Source of the DNA: Miniimonas arenae
GTDB taxonomy: Bacteria; Actinomycetota; Actinomycetes; Actinomycetales; Beutenbergiaceae
Assembly (NCBI RefSeq): GCF_006351005.1
Contig: NZ_VENP01000026.1
Span: 1 to 47,586, forward strand
Direction of reading: 5' to 3'
Length of the DNA: 47,586 bases
The notes beneath the pieces are model-generated. The model was not told the DNA's origin and searched no databases. It saw nothing but the letters and a program-made list of their open reading frames with translations. A program made the position numbers and the translations under genes. This document shows, in pieces, positions 26,049 through 34,034 of the stretch; within the stretch, counting starts at the first letter, position 1; every line of letters begins with the position of its first letter.

Positions 26049-26114
26049 GGCGTCGCGGTAGGGCGTCGCGTCTAGGGCGTCGCGTCTAGGGCGTCGCGTC
26101 TAGGGCGTCGCGTC
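26046..26114. repeat. 14-bp tandem repeat, five units
   Basis: Units TAGGGCGTCGCGTC begin at 26,059, 26,073, 26,087 and 26,101, preceded by a 13-bp variant at 26,046. The array supplies the stop codon of the S66 pseudogene on the plus strand and the stop of the LacI gene on the minus strand (CTA at 26,100-26,102). It looks like slippage expansion of one gene's 3' end. Confidence 0.9.
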
Positions 26115-27125
26115 CGGGTCGGAGGACATCCGCACCACGAGCTCGGGGGTGAACTGGACGTGCTCGGGGCCGCTCGCGCGGTCGTCCTGGCGCAGCAGCA
26201 GGTCCGCGGCGGCCCAGCCGATCTCGTGGATGGGCTGACGGATCGTGGTGAGCGGCACCATGAGCATCCCGGCGAAGGAGATGTCGTCGTAGCCGACCAC
26301 CGCGATGTCCTGCGGCACGCGCACGCCCCGGCGCAGCAGGGTGCGCAGCACCCCGAGCGCCACGAGGTCGTTGACGCAGAAGATGCCGGTGGGCCGCTCG
26401 TCCTCGGGCATCGCGAGGATGCGCAGGGCGGCGTCGTCGCCCGACTCGACGTTGAGCGACGTGATCGGGACCTCGAGGAGGTCCTTCGGGGACCGGCCCG
26501 CGTCGGCCAGGGCGGCGCGGGCGCCGAGGAGGCGGTCCACGCACTGACGGATCGACGCCGGGCCGTTCACGAACGCGATCCGCTCGTGGCCGCGCGCCAC
26601 GAGGTGCCCGACGGCGAGCGACCCGCCGTGCACGTCGTCCACCGACACCGAGGGGAAGGAGGAGTCCGCGTCGGCGTCCATGAGGACGACGTGCGTGCCG
26701 CGCTCGCGCAGCGCCTCGAAGTCGGACAGGTCGGGCCCGCACGGGGTGACGAGCACGCCGCGCACGCCGTGCTGCTCGTAGAGGTTGAGGAACCGGGTCT
26801 CGCGCGCGGGGTCGTCGTCGGAGGACGAGACCAGCAGGGCCAGGCCGTCCGCCTCGAGCCGGTCCTCGATGCCGCGCGCGATGAGCGTGAAGAAGGGGTT
26901 CCCGACGTCGAGCACGATCGCTCCGACCGTCTGCGCGACACCGGCGCGCAGCTGCCGCGCGGAGGCGCTGGGCACGAAGTCCAGCTCCTCGATCGCGGCC
27001 AGGACGCGCTCCCGGGTCCCCTCCGACACGCGCTCGGGCCGGTTGAGGACGTTGCTCACGGTACCGACGGACACGCGTGCGATGCGGGCGACGTCGGCGA
27101 CGGAGGGGCGGGGTCTCACAGGCAC
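26100..27125 (-). CDS. LacI-family regulator, paralogue 1 of the rhamnose locus
   Basis: A 341-residue LacI protein with HTH RVSVGTVSNVLNRPERVSEG and a C-terminal sugar-binding domain. The start is uncertain: GTG 27,125 or GTG 27,119. A CACAAT box 6 nt before the latter would fit a leaderless mRNA. It is a close paralogue of the next LacI gene with almost the same recognition helix, so both should see the same DNA. The ligand pockets differ more. It probably controls the TGAA-N4-TTCA sites of the rhamnose and rhamnogalacturonan genes. The stop lies in a 14-bp repeat. Confidence 0.92.
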   Translation of the reverse strand: MPVRPRPSVADVARIARVSVGTVSNVLNRPERVSEGTRERVLAAIEELDFVPSASARQLRAGVAQTVGAIVLDVGNPFFTLIARGIEDRLEADGLALLVSSSDDDPARETRFLNLYEQHGVRGVLVTPCGPDLSDFEALRERGTHVVLMDADADSSFPSVSVDDVHGGSLAVGHLVARGHERIAFVNGPASIRQCVDRLLGARAALADAGRSPKDLLEVPITSLNVESGDDAALRILAMPEDERPTGIFCVNDLVALGVLRTLLRRGVRVPQDIAVVGYDDISFAGMLMVPLTTIRQPIHEIGWAAADLLLRQDDRASGPEHVQFTPELVVRMSSDPDATP

Positions 27126-27193
27126 ATTGTGACGGTTCAGAGCGGGTGCTCGGCGCAGCGGCGCTCCGGGCGTACCGGAGCGGCGGGTCGTCG

Positions 27194-27345
27194 GTGGACG
27201 TGGTCGCGGCCGCGTCCGCGTCAGACGCGGCACGGGCTTGTTGGGCGCGTGCTTCGTGGACACCGCGGCCGCCGCGTCCACGTGAGTCGCGGCACGGGGC
27301 CGTCCGGCGCGTCCCCGGTGGACACCGTCACCGCGGCGTCCACGC
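27194..27345. repeat. 62-bp tandem repeat, about 2.5 units, between the two LacI genes
   Basis: GTGGAC recurs at 27,194, 27,256 and 27,318, an exact 62-bp period. Within a unit, GTGGAC-N14-GTCCAC forms a stem, followed by a conserved CGCGGCA block. The units are diverged copies of the reverse complement of the array at 47,354-47,586. The 229-bp gap contains little else. Confidence 0.85.
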
Positions 27346-27354
27346 TGCGCGCCC

Positions 27355-28413
27355 TCACGCCCCCGGGTCGGACGAACGTCGCACCACGAGCTCCGGCGCG
27401 AACCGCACGCGGGTCGGCCCGACCGCGTCCTCGCCGTCGAGCCGCAGCAGCAGGTCGGCCGCTGTCCAGCCGATCTCGTGCGTCGGCTGGCGCACCGTGG
27501 TGAGCGGGACGACGAGCATCGCGGCCCACGGCACGTCGTCGTACCCGACCACCGCGACGCCGTCGGGCACCGGGACTCCCGCCCGCACGAGCGTGCTGAG
27601 CGCCCCGAGCGCCACGAGGTCGTTCACGCAGAAGATCGCGGTGGGTCGGGTCGACTCCGGCAACGCCAGCAGGCGCTCGGCGGCGAGCGTCCCGTGCTCG
27701 GCGTTGAGCGACGGCAGCGGCATCTCGACGAGCACCTCGTCCGGGTCGAGACCCGCGTTCACGACGGCGAGCCGCGCCCCAGCGAGACGGTCTGCGCACT
27801 GGTGGATCGTGAGCGGTCCGTTGAAGAGCGCGATCCGCCGGTGCCCGAGCTCGAGCAGGTGTGCGACGGGCAGGCTGGCCCCGAGCACGTCGTCGACGGA
27901 GACGCTCGGGAGCTCGTCCTCGCCGTCGACGTCCATGAGCACCACCGTCGTGCCGCGCGCGCGCAGGGCGTGCAGGTCCGCGCGCTCGGCGCTTGCCGGC
28001 GTGACGAGCACGCCGCGCACGCCGTGCTGCTCGTACAGCTGCAGCGCGCGGTTCTCCCGCTCGGGATCGTCGTCGGAGGACGACACGAGCAGCGCGAGGC
28101 CGTCGGCGCCGATGCGGTCCTCGACGCCGCGGGTGAGCGCCGTGAAGAACGGGTTCCCCACGTCGAGGACGATCGCCCCGACGCTGCGCGCGCGACCGGC
28201 CCGGAGCTGGCGGGCCGACTCGCTCGGCACGAACTCCAGCTCCGCGATCGCGGACTCCACACGGGAGCGGGTCCGGGGGGACACTCGCTCCGGACGATTG
28301 AGCACGTTGGAGACGGTGCCGACCGACACGCGAGCGAGTCGCGCGACGTCCATGACCGAGGGCCGGTGCCGCGCCGGCGTGGGCGCGGCGGTGGTCACGC
28401 TGTCGGCGGTCAT
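27355..28413 (-). CDS. LacI-family regulator, paralogue 2 of the rhamnose locus
   Basis: A 352-residue LacI protein with HTH RVSVGTVSNVLNRPERVSPR, the same core as paralogue 1. GGAGCTG precedes ATG 28,413. It follows the CE12 esterase by 28 nt and shares its promoter, which has a TGATTCGATTCA box in the spacer; this implies autoregulation. It likely senses rhamnose, rhamnulose or a rhamnogalacturonan fragment (inference). Confidence 0.92.
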   Translation of the reverse strand: MTADSVTTAAPTPARHRPSVMDVARLARVSVGTVSNVLNRPERVSPRTRSRVESAIAELEFVPSESARQLRAGRARSVGAIVLDVGNPFFTALTRGVEDRIGADGLALLVSSSDDDPERENRALQLYEQHGVRGVLVTPASAERADLHALRARGTTVVLMDVDGEDELPSVSVDDVLGASLPVAHLLELGHRRIALFNGPLTIHQCADRLAGARLAVVNAGLDPDEVLVEMPLPSLNAEHGTLAAERLLALPESTRPTAIFCVNDLVALGALSTLVRAGVPVPDGVAVVGYDDVPWAAMLVVPLTTVRQPTHEIGWTAADLLLRLDGEDAVGPTRVRFAPELVVRRSSDPGA

Positions 28414-28441
28414 CTGGCAGCTCCGTCAGGTCCTGGCGACC

Positions 28442-29116
28442 TCACGGCACCATGCCCCAGTAGCCGAGCGGCAGGTGGTCGTCGTCGAGCCCGTCGAGGG
28501 CGCGCAGCTGCTGCGCGACGAAGCCGGCGACGGCGCGGGCCCCGGCGAGGCCGAAGTGCGTCGTGTCGGGGTTGCCGTTCTCGGGGTGCGGGTGGGGGAA
28601 GAGCTCGCGGCAGCGCTCGGGCCCGAGCCACGGGTAGAGCCACCGGGTGAACGCCGTGAGGTCGATGACGGGGACGTCGAGCGTCCGGCCGAGGCGACGC
28701 ACCGCGCGAGGGTAGGGGCCGTGCGAGACCCGGAGCTCGCCGTCGTCGGTGAAGAGGCACCGCTCCACGCTGGTGCCCAGGATCGGGCGGCCGCCATGGT
28801 CTCGCACGTCGGTGACGAACCGGGTGAGGTTGTCGATGTAGCCGCCGTCGGCCGCGAGCTCGGGGTCCTTCTGGTCGTTGTGCCCGAACTGGATCACGAC
28901 GTCGTCGCCGGGCCGGATCGCCTCGAGGGTCTCGGCCCAGCGGCCGGTCTCGAGGAACGTCGCGGTGGTCGCGCCGCCGAACGCGCGGTTGGCGACGGGC
29001 CGGGTGACGAACTCGTGCAGGACGCCGCCCCAGCCGATCACGCCGGAGCCGTCGAGGGGGCCGGGTGCGACGGTGGAGTCGCCCGCGAGGTGGATGGTGG
29101 TCGGGTCGGTGGTCAT
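28442..29116 (-). CDS. SGNH hydrolase, CE12 rhamnogalacturonan acetylesterase-like
   Basis: A 224-residue SGNH esterase with GDSTV (nucleophile Ser), block II FGGATTATF, block III FGHNDQK and block V DTTHFGLAGA with the catalytic Asp and His. This block spacing fits the rhamnogalacturonan acetylesterase family CE12. There is no signal peptide, so it would act on imported oligomers in the cytoplasm. GAGGGAG lies before the ATG, which overlaps the stop of a 19-codon upstream ORF. It is divergent from rhaI and heads an operon with a LacI gene. Confidence 0.9.
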   Translation of the reverse strand: MTTDPTTIHLAGDSTVAPGPLDGSGVIGWGGVLHEFVTRPVANRAFGGATTATFLETGRWAETLEAIRPGDDVVIQFGHNDQKDPELAADGGYIDNLTRFVTDVRDHGGRPILGTSVERCLFTDDGELRVSHGPYPRAVRRLGRTLDVPVIDLTAFTRWLYPWLGPERCRELFPHPHPENGNPDTTHFGLAGARAVAGFVAQQLRALDGLDDDHLPLGYWGMVP

Positions 29117-29172
29117 CCGGCCGCTCCCTCGAGGCGCGCTCGAGCGCCGTGCGGACCCGCTGGTCGTGCCAT
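29113..29172 (-). CDS. Possible 19-residue leader peptide upstream of the CE12 gene
   Basis: ATG 29,172 follows GGGAG and encodes 19 residues beginning MARPAGPHG. Its TGA overlaps the CE12 ATG (ATGA), so translation could be coupled. The peptide itself has no recognisable feature. It may be a chance ORF. Confidence 0.3.
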   Translation of the reverse strand: MARPAGPHGARARLEGAAG

Positions 29173-29212
29173 GGTTCTCCCACCTTCGTCGCTGGGTCTG
29201 TTCTGGGCGGCG

Positions 29213-29242
29213 ACGCTACGTGTGAATCGAATCAACTGTCAA
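29213..29242 (-). promoter_or_regulatory. Promoter of the CE12-LacI operon with operator in the spacer
   Basis: Reading leftwards: TTGACA (29,242-29,237), an 18-nt spacer and TAGCGT (29,218-29,213). The spacer contains TGATTCGATTCA (29,234-29,223), a member of the rhamnose box family. A repressor bound there would exclude RNA polymerase. Confidence 0.7.
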
Positions 29243-29270
29243 AGCTGCCCCGTTCGGCCGGCCTTCGTGG

Positions 29271-29315
29271 TTGACGGCATCCCGTCTGCGGCCGTAGGCT
29301 GCGTGAAACGATTCA
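29271..29315 (+). promoter_or_regulatory. Promoter and operator of rhaI-rhaB
   Basis: TTGACG (29,271-29,276), 18 nt, TAGGCT (29,295-29,300), then TGAAACGATTCA at 29,304-29,315 over the predicted transcription start. The same layout is present at 37,974-38,020. A leader of about 200 nt follows before the rhaI start. Confidence 0.75.
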
Positions 29316-29510
29316 TTGAGTGTGGGGCGGTTCACGGAACGGTCACCGGCGAGCGCGAGGCAGCGCTCGGCCGGCCCGTCGAGGAACGAGACCCGCACGA
29401 GCACGAGCGCAGCACCCAGCACAGCACCAGCACCACCGACCGGCACCCGCAGTCACCTGCAGCACCGAGCGCGGCATCCGACGCGCATGAGAAGGATCGA
29501 GGAAGTCATC

Positions 29511-30674
29511 GTGGACATCGCCGCAGCCAAGGCCGTCCTGGCCCAGCAGACCATCGAGGTGCCGTCCTGGGCGTACGGCAACTCCGGGACGCGCTTCAAG
29601 GTGTTCGGCACCCCCGGCACCCCCCGCGACCCGTGGGAGAAGATCGCCGACGCCGCCCAGGTCAACGCCGTCACCGGTGCCGCCCCGCGGGTGTCCCTGC
29701 ACATCCCGTGGGACAAGGTCGAGGACTACGACGCCCTCTCGGCGTACGCCCACGAGCAGGGCATGACGATCGGCGCGATCAACTCCAACGTCTTCCAGGA
29801 CGACGACTACCGACTCGGCAGCCTCGCCAACCCGGACGCCCGGGTGCGCGCCAAGGCCGTCGCCCACCACCTCGACTGCCTCGAGGTGATGCGCGCCGTC
29901 GGCAGCACGGACCTGAAGATCTGGCTCGCCGACGGCACGAACTACGCCGGTCAGGACTCCATCCGCGCGCGGCAGGACCGCGTCGCCGAGGGCCTCGAGC
30001 AGATCTACGCGGGCCTGCAGCCGGGCGAGCGGATCCTGCTCGAGTACAAGTTCTTCGAGCCCTTCTTCTACACGACCGACATCCCCGACTGGGGCACGAG
30101 CCTCGTGCACTGCATGGCCCTCGGCGAGCAGGCCACGGTCGTCCTCGACACCGGCCACCACGCCCCGGGCACGAACATCGAGTTCATCGTCGCGCAGCTG
30201 CTGCGCCTGGGCCGGCTCGGGGCGTTCGACTTCAACTCGCGCTACTACGCCGACGACGACCTCATCGTCGGGTCTGCCGACCCGTTCCAGCTGTTCCGGA
30301 TCATGCACGAGATCGTCCAGGCGGGCGCCCTCGACCCGGCGCTCGGCGTGAACTTCATGCTCGACCAGTGCCACAACATCGAGGCGAAGATCCCGGCCCA
30401 GATCCGGTCCGTGATGAACGTCCAGGAGGCGACGGCGAAGGCCCTGCTCGTGGACGCCGACGCCCTGGGTGCGGCGCAGCAGGCCGGCGACGTCCTCGGC
30501 GCGCACGCCGTGCTCATGGACGCCTTCAACACCGACGTGCGCCCGATCCTCGCCGAGGTGCGCGAGGCCAAGGGCCTCGACGCCGACCCGATCAAGGCGT
30601 TCGCCGCCACCGGCTACGCCGAGAAGGTCGCGGCCGAGCGCGTCGGCGGCACCCAGGCCAGCTGGGGCGCCTGA
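29511..30674 (+). CDS. rhaI: L-rhamnose isomerase
   Basis: A 387-residue cytoplasmic isomerase converting L-rhamnose to L-rhamnulose. Motifs match the Pseudomonas/actinobacterial RhaI type: KIWLADGTNYAGQD, LEYKFFEPFFY, LDTGHHAPGTN and FDFNSRYYADDD carry the metal-binding Glu, Asp and His residues. GTG 29,511 is preferred because GAGGAAG lies 5 nt upstream; an in-frame ATG at 29,487 has no ribosome site. It is followed by rhaB after 5 nt. Repression through the TGAAACGATTCA box is likely. Confidence 0.93.
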   Translation: MDIAAAKAVLAQQTIEVPSWAYGNSGTRFKVFGTPGTPRDPWEKIADAAQVNAVTGAAPRVSLHIPWDKVEDYDALSAYAHEQGMTIGAINSNVFQDDDYRLGSLANPDARVRAKAVAHHLDCLEVMRAVGSTDLKIWLADGTNYAGQDSIRARQDRVAEGLEQIYAGLQPGERILLEYKFFEPFFYTTDIPDWGTSLVHCMALGEQATVVLDTGHHAPGTNIEFIVAQLLRLGRLGAFDFNSRYYADDDLIVGSADPFQLFRIMHEIVQAGALDPALGVNFMLDQCHNIEAKIPAQIRSVMNVQEATAKALLVDADALGAAQQAGDVLGAHAVLMDAFNTDVRPILAEVREAKGLDADPIKAFAATGYAEKVAAERVGGTQASWGA

Positions 30675-30679
30675 CCTCG

Positions 30680-32209
30680 ATGTCCAGCACGTCCAGCGCG
30701 GCACAGGGCCGCTCGTTCGCGGCCGTCGACCTCGGCGCCACCTCCGGGCGCGTCATCGTCGGCACCGTGGTCGGAGAGCCCGGCGCCGAGCGCGTCGAGC
30801 TCACCGAGGTGGGTCGCTTCCCCAACGAGCCCGTGCTCGTCCCCGCCACGCGCGGGGACGAGCGCGCGGTCCTCACCTGGGACGTGCCCGCGCTCTGGCG
30901 CGGGATCCTCGCGGGCCTGCGCGACGCCGTCGCGCGCTTCGGCCCCCTCGCCGGGATCGGGATCGACTCCTGGGCGGTGGACTACGGGATGGTCGACGGC
31001 GAGGGTCGCCTCCTCGGCAACCCCACCTGCTACCGCGACATGCGCACCGATCCCGTCCTCGCGCGAGTCTTCGACCTGGTGAGCGCGGCGGACCAGTACG
31101 CCGTCAACGGGCTCCAGGTGCAGCCGTTCACGACGGCGTTCCAGCTCCTCGCCGAGACCCGGCTCGAGCAGGCCGACCGCGTGCTGCTGCTGCCGGACCT
31201 GCTCGGGGCCTGGCTCACGGGCGTCGAGCGCGCCGAGATCACGAACGCCTCCACCACGGGCCTGCTCGACGCCGCCTACCGAACCTGGTCCACCGACCTC
31301 GCCGAGCGGCTCGGCCTGCCGGCCCGCGTGCTGCCCGAGCTCGTCGCGCCCGGTGAGCTCCTGGGGCACGTCCGGCCCGGCCTCGCGGCCGTGCTCGGGG
31401 TGCCCGACGGCGAGCTCCTGCCGGTCTGGACGGTCGGCTCCCACGACACCGCCTCCGCGGTGGTGGCCGTCCCGATGGACCGATCCGACGCCGCGTACAT
31501 CTCGTGCGGGACGTGGTCGCTGGTCGGGCTCGAGCTCGACGAGCCCGTCCTCACCGAGGCCTCCCGCGCCGCGAACGTCACCAATGAGGCGGGCGTGGAC
31601 GCCACGATCCGCTACCTCAAGAACGTCATGGGCCTGTGGGTGCTCACCGAGACGATGCGGGGCTGGGCGGCCGCGGGCCGCGAGGTCCCGCTCGCCGACG
31701 CGCTCGCGCAGGCCGCCACCGTCGAGCCCCTGCGCACGGTCGTCGACATCGACCACGCGAGCCTCCTGCCGCCTGGCGACATGCCCGCGCGCCTCGCGTC
31801 GCTCGCCCGGGCGACCGGCCAGCCGGTGCCCGAGACCGTCGGCGAGGTGGTGCGGTGCATCCTCGACTCGCTCGCCCTCGCCTACCGGCGTGCCGTGCGC
31901 GAGGTGAGCGCCCTGGCCGACCGCAGCGTCGCCGTCGTGCACGTGGTCGGCGGCGGCGTGCACAACGAGGCCCTCATGCAGCTCGCGGCCGACGCGATCG
32001 GCGTGCCGGTCGTGACCGGCCCGGCCGAGGGCGCCGCGCTCGGCAACGTGCTCGTCCAGGCGCGTGCCGCCGGCGTGCTGCACGGCACGCTCGGCGACCT
32101 GCGGCGCGTCGTGGAGCGGTCCACGCCGCTGCGGCGGTACGAGCCCGGCGCGGGCGACGTCTCGACGCCGGACGCCTGGGACGACGCCGAGCGTCGCGCG
32201 CACCCGTGA
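30680..32209 (+). CDS. rhaB: L-rhamnulokinase
   Basis: A 509-residue FGGY-family kinase that phosphorylates L-rhamnulose. The N-terminus has FAAVDLGATSGRVIVG, then GIDSWAVDYG and, near the C-terminus, HVVGGGVHNEALMQLAADA, as in RhaB. It starts 5 nt after the rhaI stop and is co-transcribed. No obvious ribosome site precedes the ATG, so coupling with rhaI may matter. Confidence 0.93.
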   Translation: MSSTSSAAQGRSFAAVDLGATSGRVIVGTVVGEPGAERVELTEVGRFPNEPVLVPATRGDERAVLTWDVPALWRGILAGLRDAVARFGPLAGIGIDSWAVDYGMVDGEGRLLGNPTCYRDMRTDPVLARVFDLVSAADQYAVNGLQVQPFTTAFQLLAETRLEQADRVLLLPDLLGAWLTGVERAEITNASTTGLLDAAYRTWSTDLAERLGLPARVLPELVAPGELLGHVRPGLAAVLGVPDGELLPVWTVGSHDTASAVVAVPMDRSDAAYISCGTWSLVGLELDEPVLTEASRAANVTNEAGVDATIRYLKNVMGLWVLTETMRGWAAAGREVPLADALAQAATVEPLRTVVDIDHASLLPPGDMPARLASLARATGQPVPETVGEVVRCILDSLALAYRRAVREVSALADRSVAVVHVVGGGVHNEALMQLAADAIGVPVVTGPAEGAALGNVLVQARAAGVLHGTLGDLRRVVERSTPLRRYEPGAGDVSTPDAWDDAERRAHP

Positions 32210-32276
32210 TGGCGGTGCGGGCGGACGATCGCGCGCTGGGGGGACCTAGGGCCTTCCCCAGGACGATGTCTCCCGG

Positions 32277-32295
32277 TACGCTATGAAACGTTTCA
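32277..32295 (+). promoter_or_regulatory. rhaD promoter -10 and perfect TGAAACGTTTCA operator
   Basis: TACGCT at 32,277-32,282 is the same -10 sequence as at the interrupted bifunctional gene. The perfect 12-nt palindrome TGAAACGTTTCA follows at 32,284-32,295. The -35 region is weak (TTCCCC at 32,254). It lets rhaD-rhaM be controlled apart from rhaI-rhaB. Confidence 0.7.
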
Positions 32296-32327
32296 ACCAC
32301 GTCAACGACCGACGGAAGGATCCACCG

Positions 32328-33152
32328 ATGAGCACCACCCCCATTCGCCCCAGTCTTGGGGAGATCCTCGACAGCATGGGCGAGGCAGGCGCTCGCATCT
32401 CCGAGATCGACGCCGCCGAGGCCGGCGCGGGCAACATCTCGGTCTACCTCGGGTGGGACACCGAGGTGCGCCGTCGGTTCCCGCTCCAGGAGGAGATCGA
32501 GCTCCCGCTGCCCGCCCCGCACCTCGTGGGCGGCACGCTGCTCGTGACGGGGTCCGGTCGCCGGCTGCGCCAGATCATCGCCGACCCGGAGTCGTGCGTC
32601 GCGGCCGTGAAGGTGCACGACGGCGGCACGCACGCCACGATGTACACCTCGCCGAAGCGCCTCTTCGAGCGCCTGACCAGTGAGTTCAACTCCCACCTCG
32701 GCGTCCACGAGGACCAGGTCGCGCGCCGCGGGGTGAACTTCCAGGCCGTCGTGCACGCCCAGCCGCCGCACCTGACCTACCTCTCCCACATTCCCGAGTA
32801 CCGCGACGACGAGTCGATGAACCGCCGCATCCTGCGCTGGGAGCCGGAGTCGATCGTGTCCCTGTCCCAGGGCATCAAGGTGCTCCCGTTCTTCATCCCG
32901 GGCTCGGCCGAGATGATGGCCGCGAACGTCGAGGGCCTGCGCGAGTTCGAGATCACCCTGTGGAGCAAGCACGGCGTGATGGCGCGGTCGGACCTGTCGG
33001 TGACCCGCGCCGTCGACCGCATCGAGTACGCCGAGACCGGCGCCAAGTACGAGTACATGGATCTCGCCGCGGGCGGTCGCGCCGAGGGGCTCACGCGCGA
33101 GGAGATCGCCTCGGTCGCGAACGAGTTCAACATCGACTCGCGCTGGGTCTGA
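32328..33152 (+). CDS. rhaD: Rhamnulose-1-phosphate aldolase, class II
   Basis: A 274-residue class II aldolase, the same length as E. coli RhaD, cleaving rhamnulose-1-phosphate to dihydroxyacetone phosphate and L-lactaldehyde. GGAAGGA precedes the ATG. Glu119 in TSEFNSHLG and His215 in WSKHGVMA fit the known catalytic Glu and third metal His. The HxH pair appears here as His143-Ala-Gln145 (VVHAQPPHL), so one zinc ligand may differ or be supplied by His148. A second aldolase domain is encoded at 38,040. The gene is followed by rhaM after 1 nt. Confidence 0.88.
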   Translation: MSTTPIRPSLGEILDSMGEAGARISEIDAAEAGAGNISVYLGWDTEVRRRFPLQEEIELPLPAPHLVGGTLLVTGSGRRLRQIIADPESCVAAVKVHDGGTHATMYTSPKRLFERLTSEFNSHLGVHEDQVARRGVNFQAVVHAQPPHLTYLSHIPEYRDDESMNRRILRWEPESIVSLSQGIKVLPFFIPGSAEMMAANVEGLREFEITLWSKHGVMARSDLSVTRAVDRIEYAETGAKYEYMDLAAGGRAEGLTREEIASVANEFNIDSRWV

Positions 33153-33153
33153 C

Positions 33154-33531
33154 GTGCCCCGCTACTGCTTCACCTCGCAGGTCGACCCGCGCCACCTCGA
33201 CGCCTACAAGGCCGCGCACGCCGCGGTCTGGCCCGAGATGCTGCGGGCCCTGCGGGACGCGGGCTGGCGCAACTACTCGCTCTTCCTCTCCGACACCGGC
33301 CAGCTGATCGGCTTCTTCGAGGCCGATGACGCCGACGCCGCCCAGGCGCGGATGGCCGCCACCGAGGTCAACGGACGGTGGCAGGCCGAGATGGCGCGGC
33401 TGTTCGTGGGGGAGGGGAACCCCGACGAGGGGTTCAGCTACCACCCGGAGATCTTCAACCTCGACGACCAGCTCGCCGCGGCGGAGGAGTCCGGGCTCGG
33501 ACTGCCGGGCGCTGATCGTCCGGAGCGCTGA
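33154..33531 (+). CDS. rhaM: L-rhamnose mutarotase
   Basis: A 125-residue protein of the RhaM/YiiL dimeric ferredoxin-like family, interconverting the anomers of L-rhamnose. Typical motifs are the conserved HAAVWPEML, RNYSLFL and GFFEADD. It starts with GTG one base after the rhaD stop and depends on coupled translation. A strong terminator hairpin follows. Confidence 0.92.
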   Translation: MPRYCFTSQVDPRHLDAYKAAHAAVWPEMLRALRDAGWRNYSLFLSDTGQLIGFFEADDADAAQARMAATEVNGRWQAEMARLFVGEGNPDEGFSYHPEIFNLDDQLAAAEESGLGLPGADRPER

Positions 33532-33552
33532 ACCTCGAGCGCTGAACCCCGA

Positions 33553-33586
33553 GGGCGCCCGTGCCGCGCGAGCGGCGCGGGCGCCC
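33553..33586 (+). terminator. Terminator after rhaM
   Basis: A 15-bp stem with one mismatch, GGGCGCCCG/CGGGCGCCC at its base and loop GCGA, starts 22 nt after the rhaM stop. Confidence 0.75.
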
Positions 33587-33641
33587 TTCGTCGTGCCGGC
33601 CCGGTGTGCAGGACGGGCGTCCGGCGTCGGCCGTCGTGTCG

Positions 33642-33702
33642 CGCGCATCAACGCGGACGATTGCGGAGCCAGGCGCTCCGGAATCGTCCGCGTTGATGCG
33701 CG
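33642..33702. repeat. 61-nt near-perfect inverted repeat
   Basis: Arms CGCGCATCAACGCGGACGATT (33,642-33,662) and its complement (33,682-33,702) are perfect over 21 bp. After one G/G mismatch the stem continues for 6 bp (CGGAGC/GCTCCG) around loop CAGGC. It is much longer than the terminators in this window and lies after one already. It may be a dispersed element or a second terminator. Confidence 0.85.
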
Positions 33703-33786
33703 GACCGGGTCGAGCGGACGCGCGGCTCGCCGCTGGGCGCCGGCCGCAGGGTGTGACGCACGTCGCGCCTACCACCCCGATCGGCC

Positions 33787-33843
33787 TGAATCCATTCAAA
33801 AAGGTCCTTCCGCGGCGGCGCGGGATGTGTTTGAATGGTTTCA
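33787..33843. promoter_or_regulatory. Pair of TGAATSSWTTCA boxes in front of the MFS gene
   Basis: TGAATCCATTCA (33,787-33,798) and TGAATGGTTTCA (33,832-33,843) are 45 bp apart, about four helical turns. They resemble the rhamnose boxes but have CC or GG in place of the central CG. They could bind one of the LacI paralogues, or both sites could be bridged by a tetramer. GGAACGGCCGTTCC follows at 33,852-33,865. Confidence 0.6.
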
Positions 33844-34034
33844 GTCGCAGAGGAACGGCCGTTCCGCTGGACGAAACGGGCCCGTTCGTCAGAACGCGAT
33901 CGGCCGAACGGCAACCGCCGTGACCAGCACGGTGCCACGGGAGTCACCCCGCACGGAGGGAACCCGGTGCATCGACGCACCAAGCCCAGGAGGGGCCCGC
34001 CAGGCTCCTCGTCAGCGATGACGGAAGAAGAACC

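Larger units (their letters stand above)
33532..34034. other. 503-bp gene-free region between rhaM and the MFS gene
   Basis: This region holds, in order, the rhaM terminator, the 61-nt inverted repeat, two TGAAT boxes and a run of GC-rich palindromes in the MFS leader. No frame with a credible start and codon bias was found. Confidence 0.7.

Noticed and set aside
29487-29510. ATG at 29,487 as rhaI start
   Set aside because: No ribosome site lies before it, whereas GTG 29,511 has GAGGAAG at 5 nt and begins the conserved protein.
27077-30679. Possible giant 1,710-residue protein ending as rhamnulokinase
   Set aside because: Only the last 509 codons (from 30,680) show kinase motifs. The rest crosses promoters, the CE12 and LacI genes on the other strand and rhaI.
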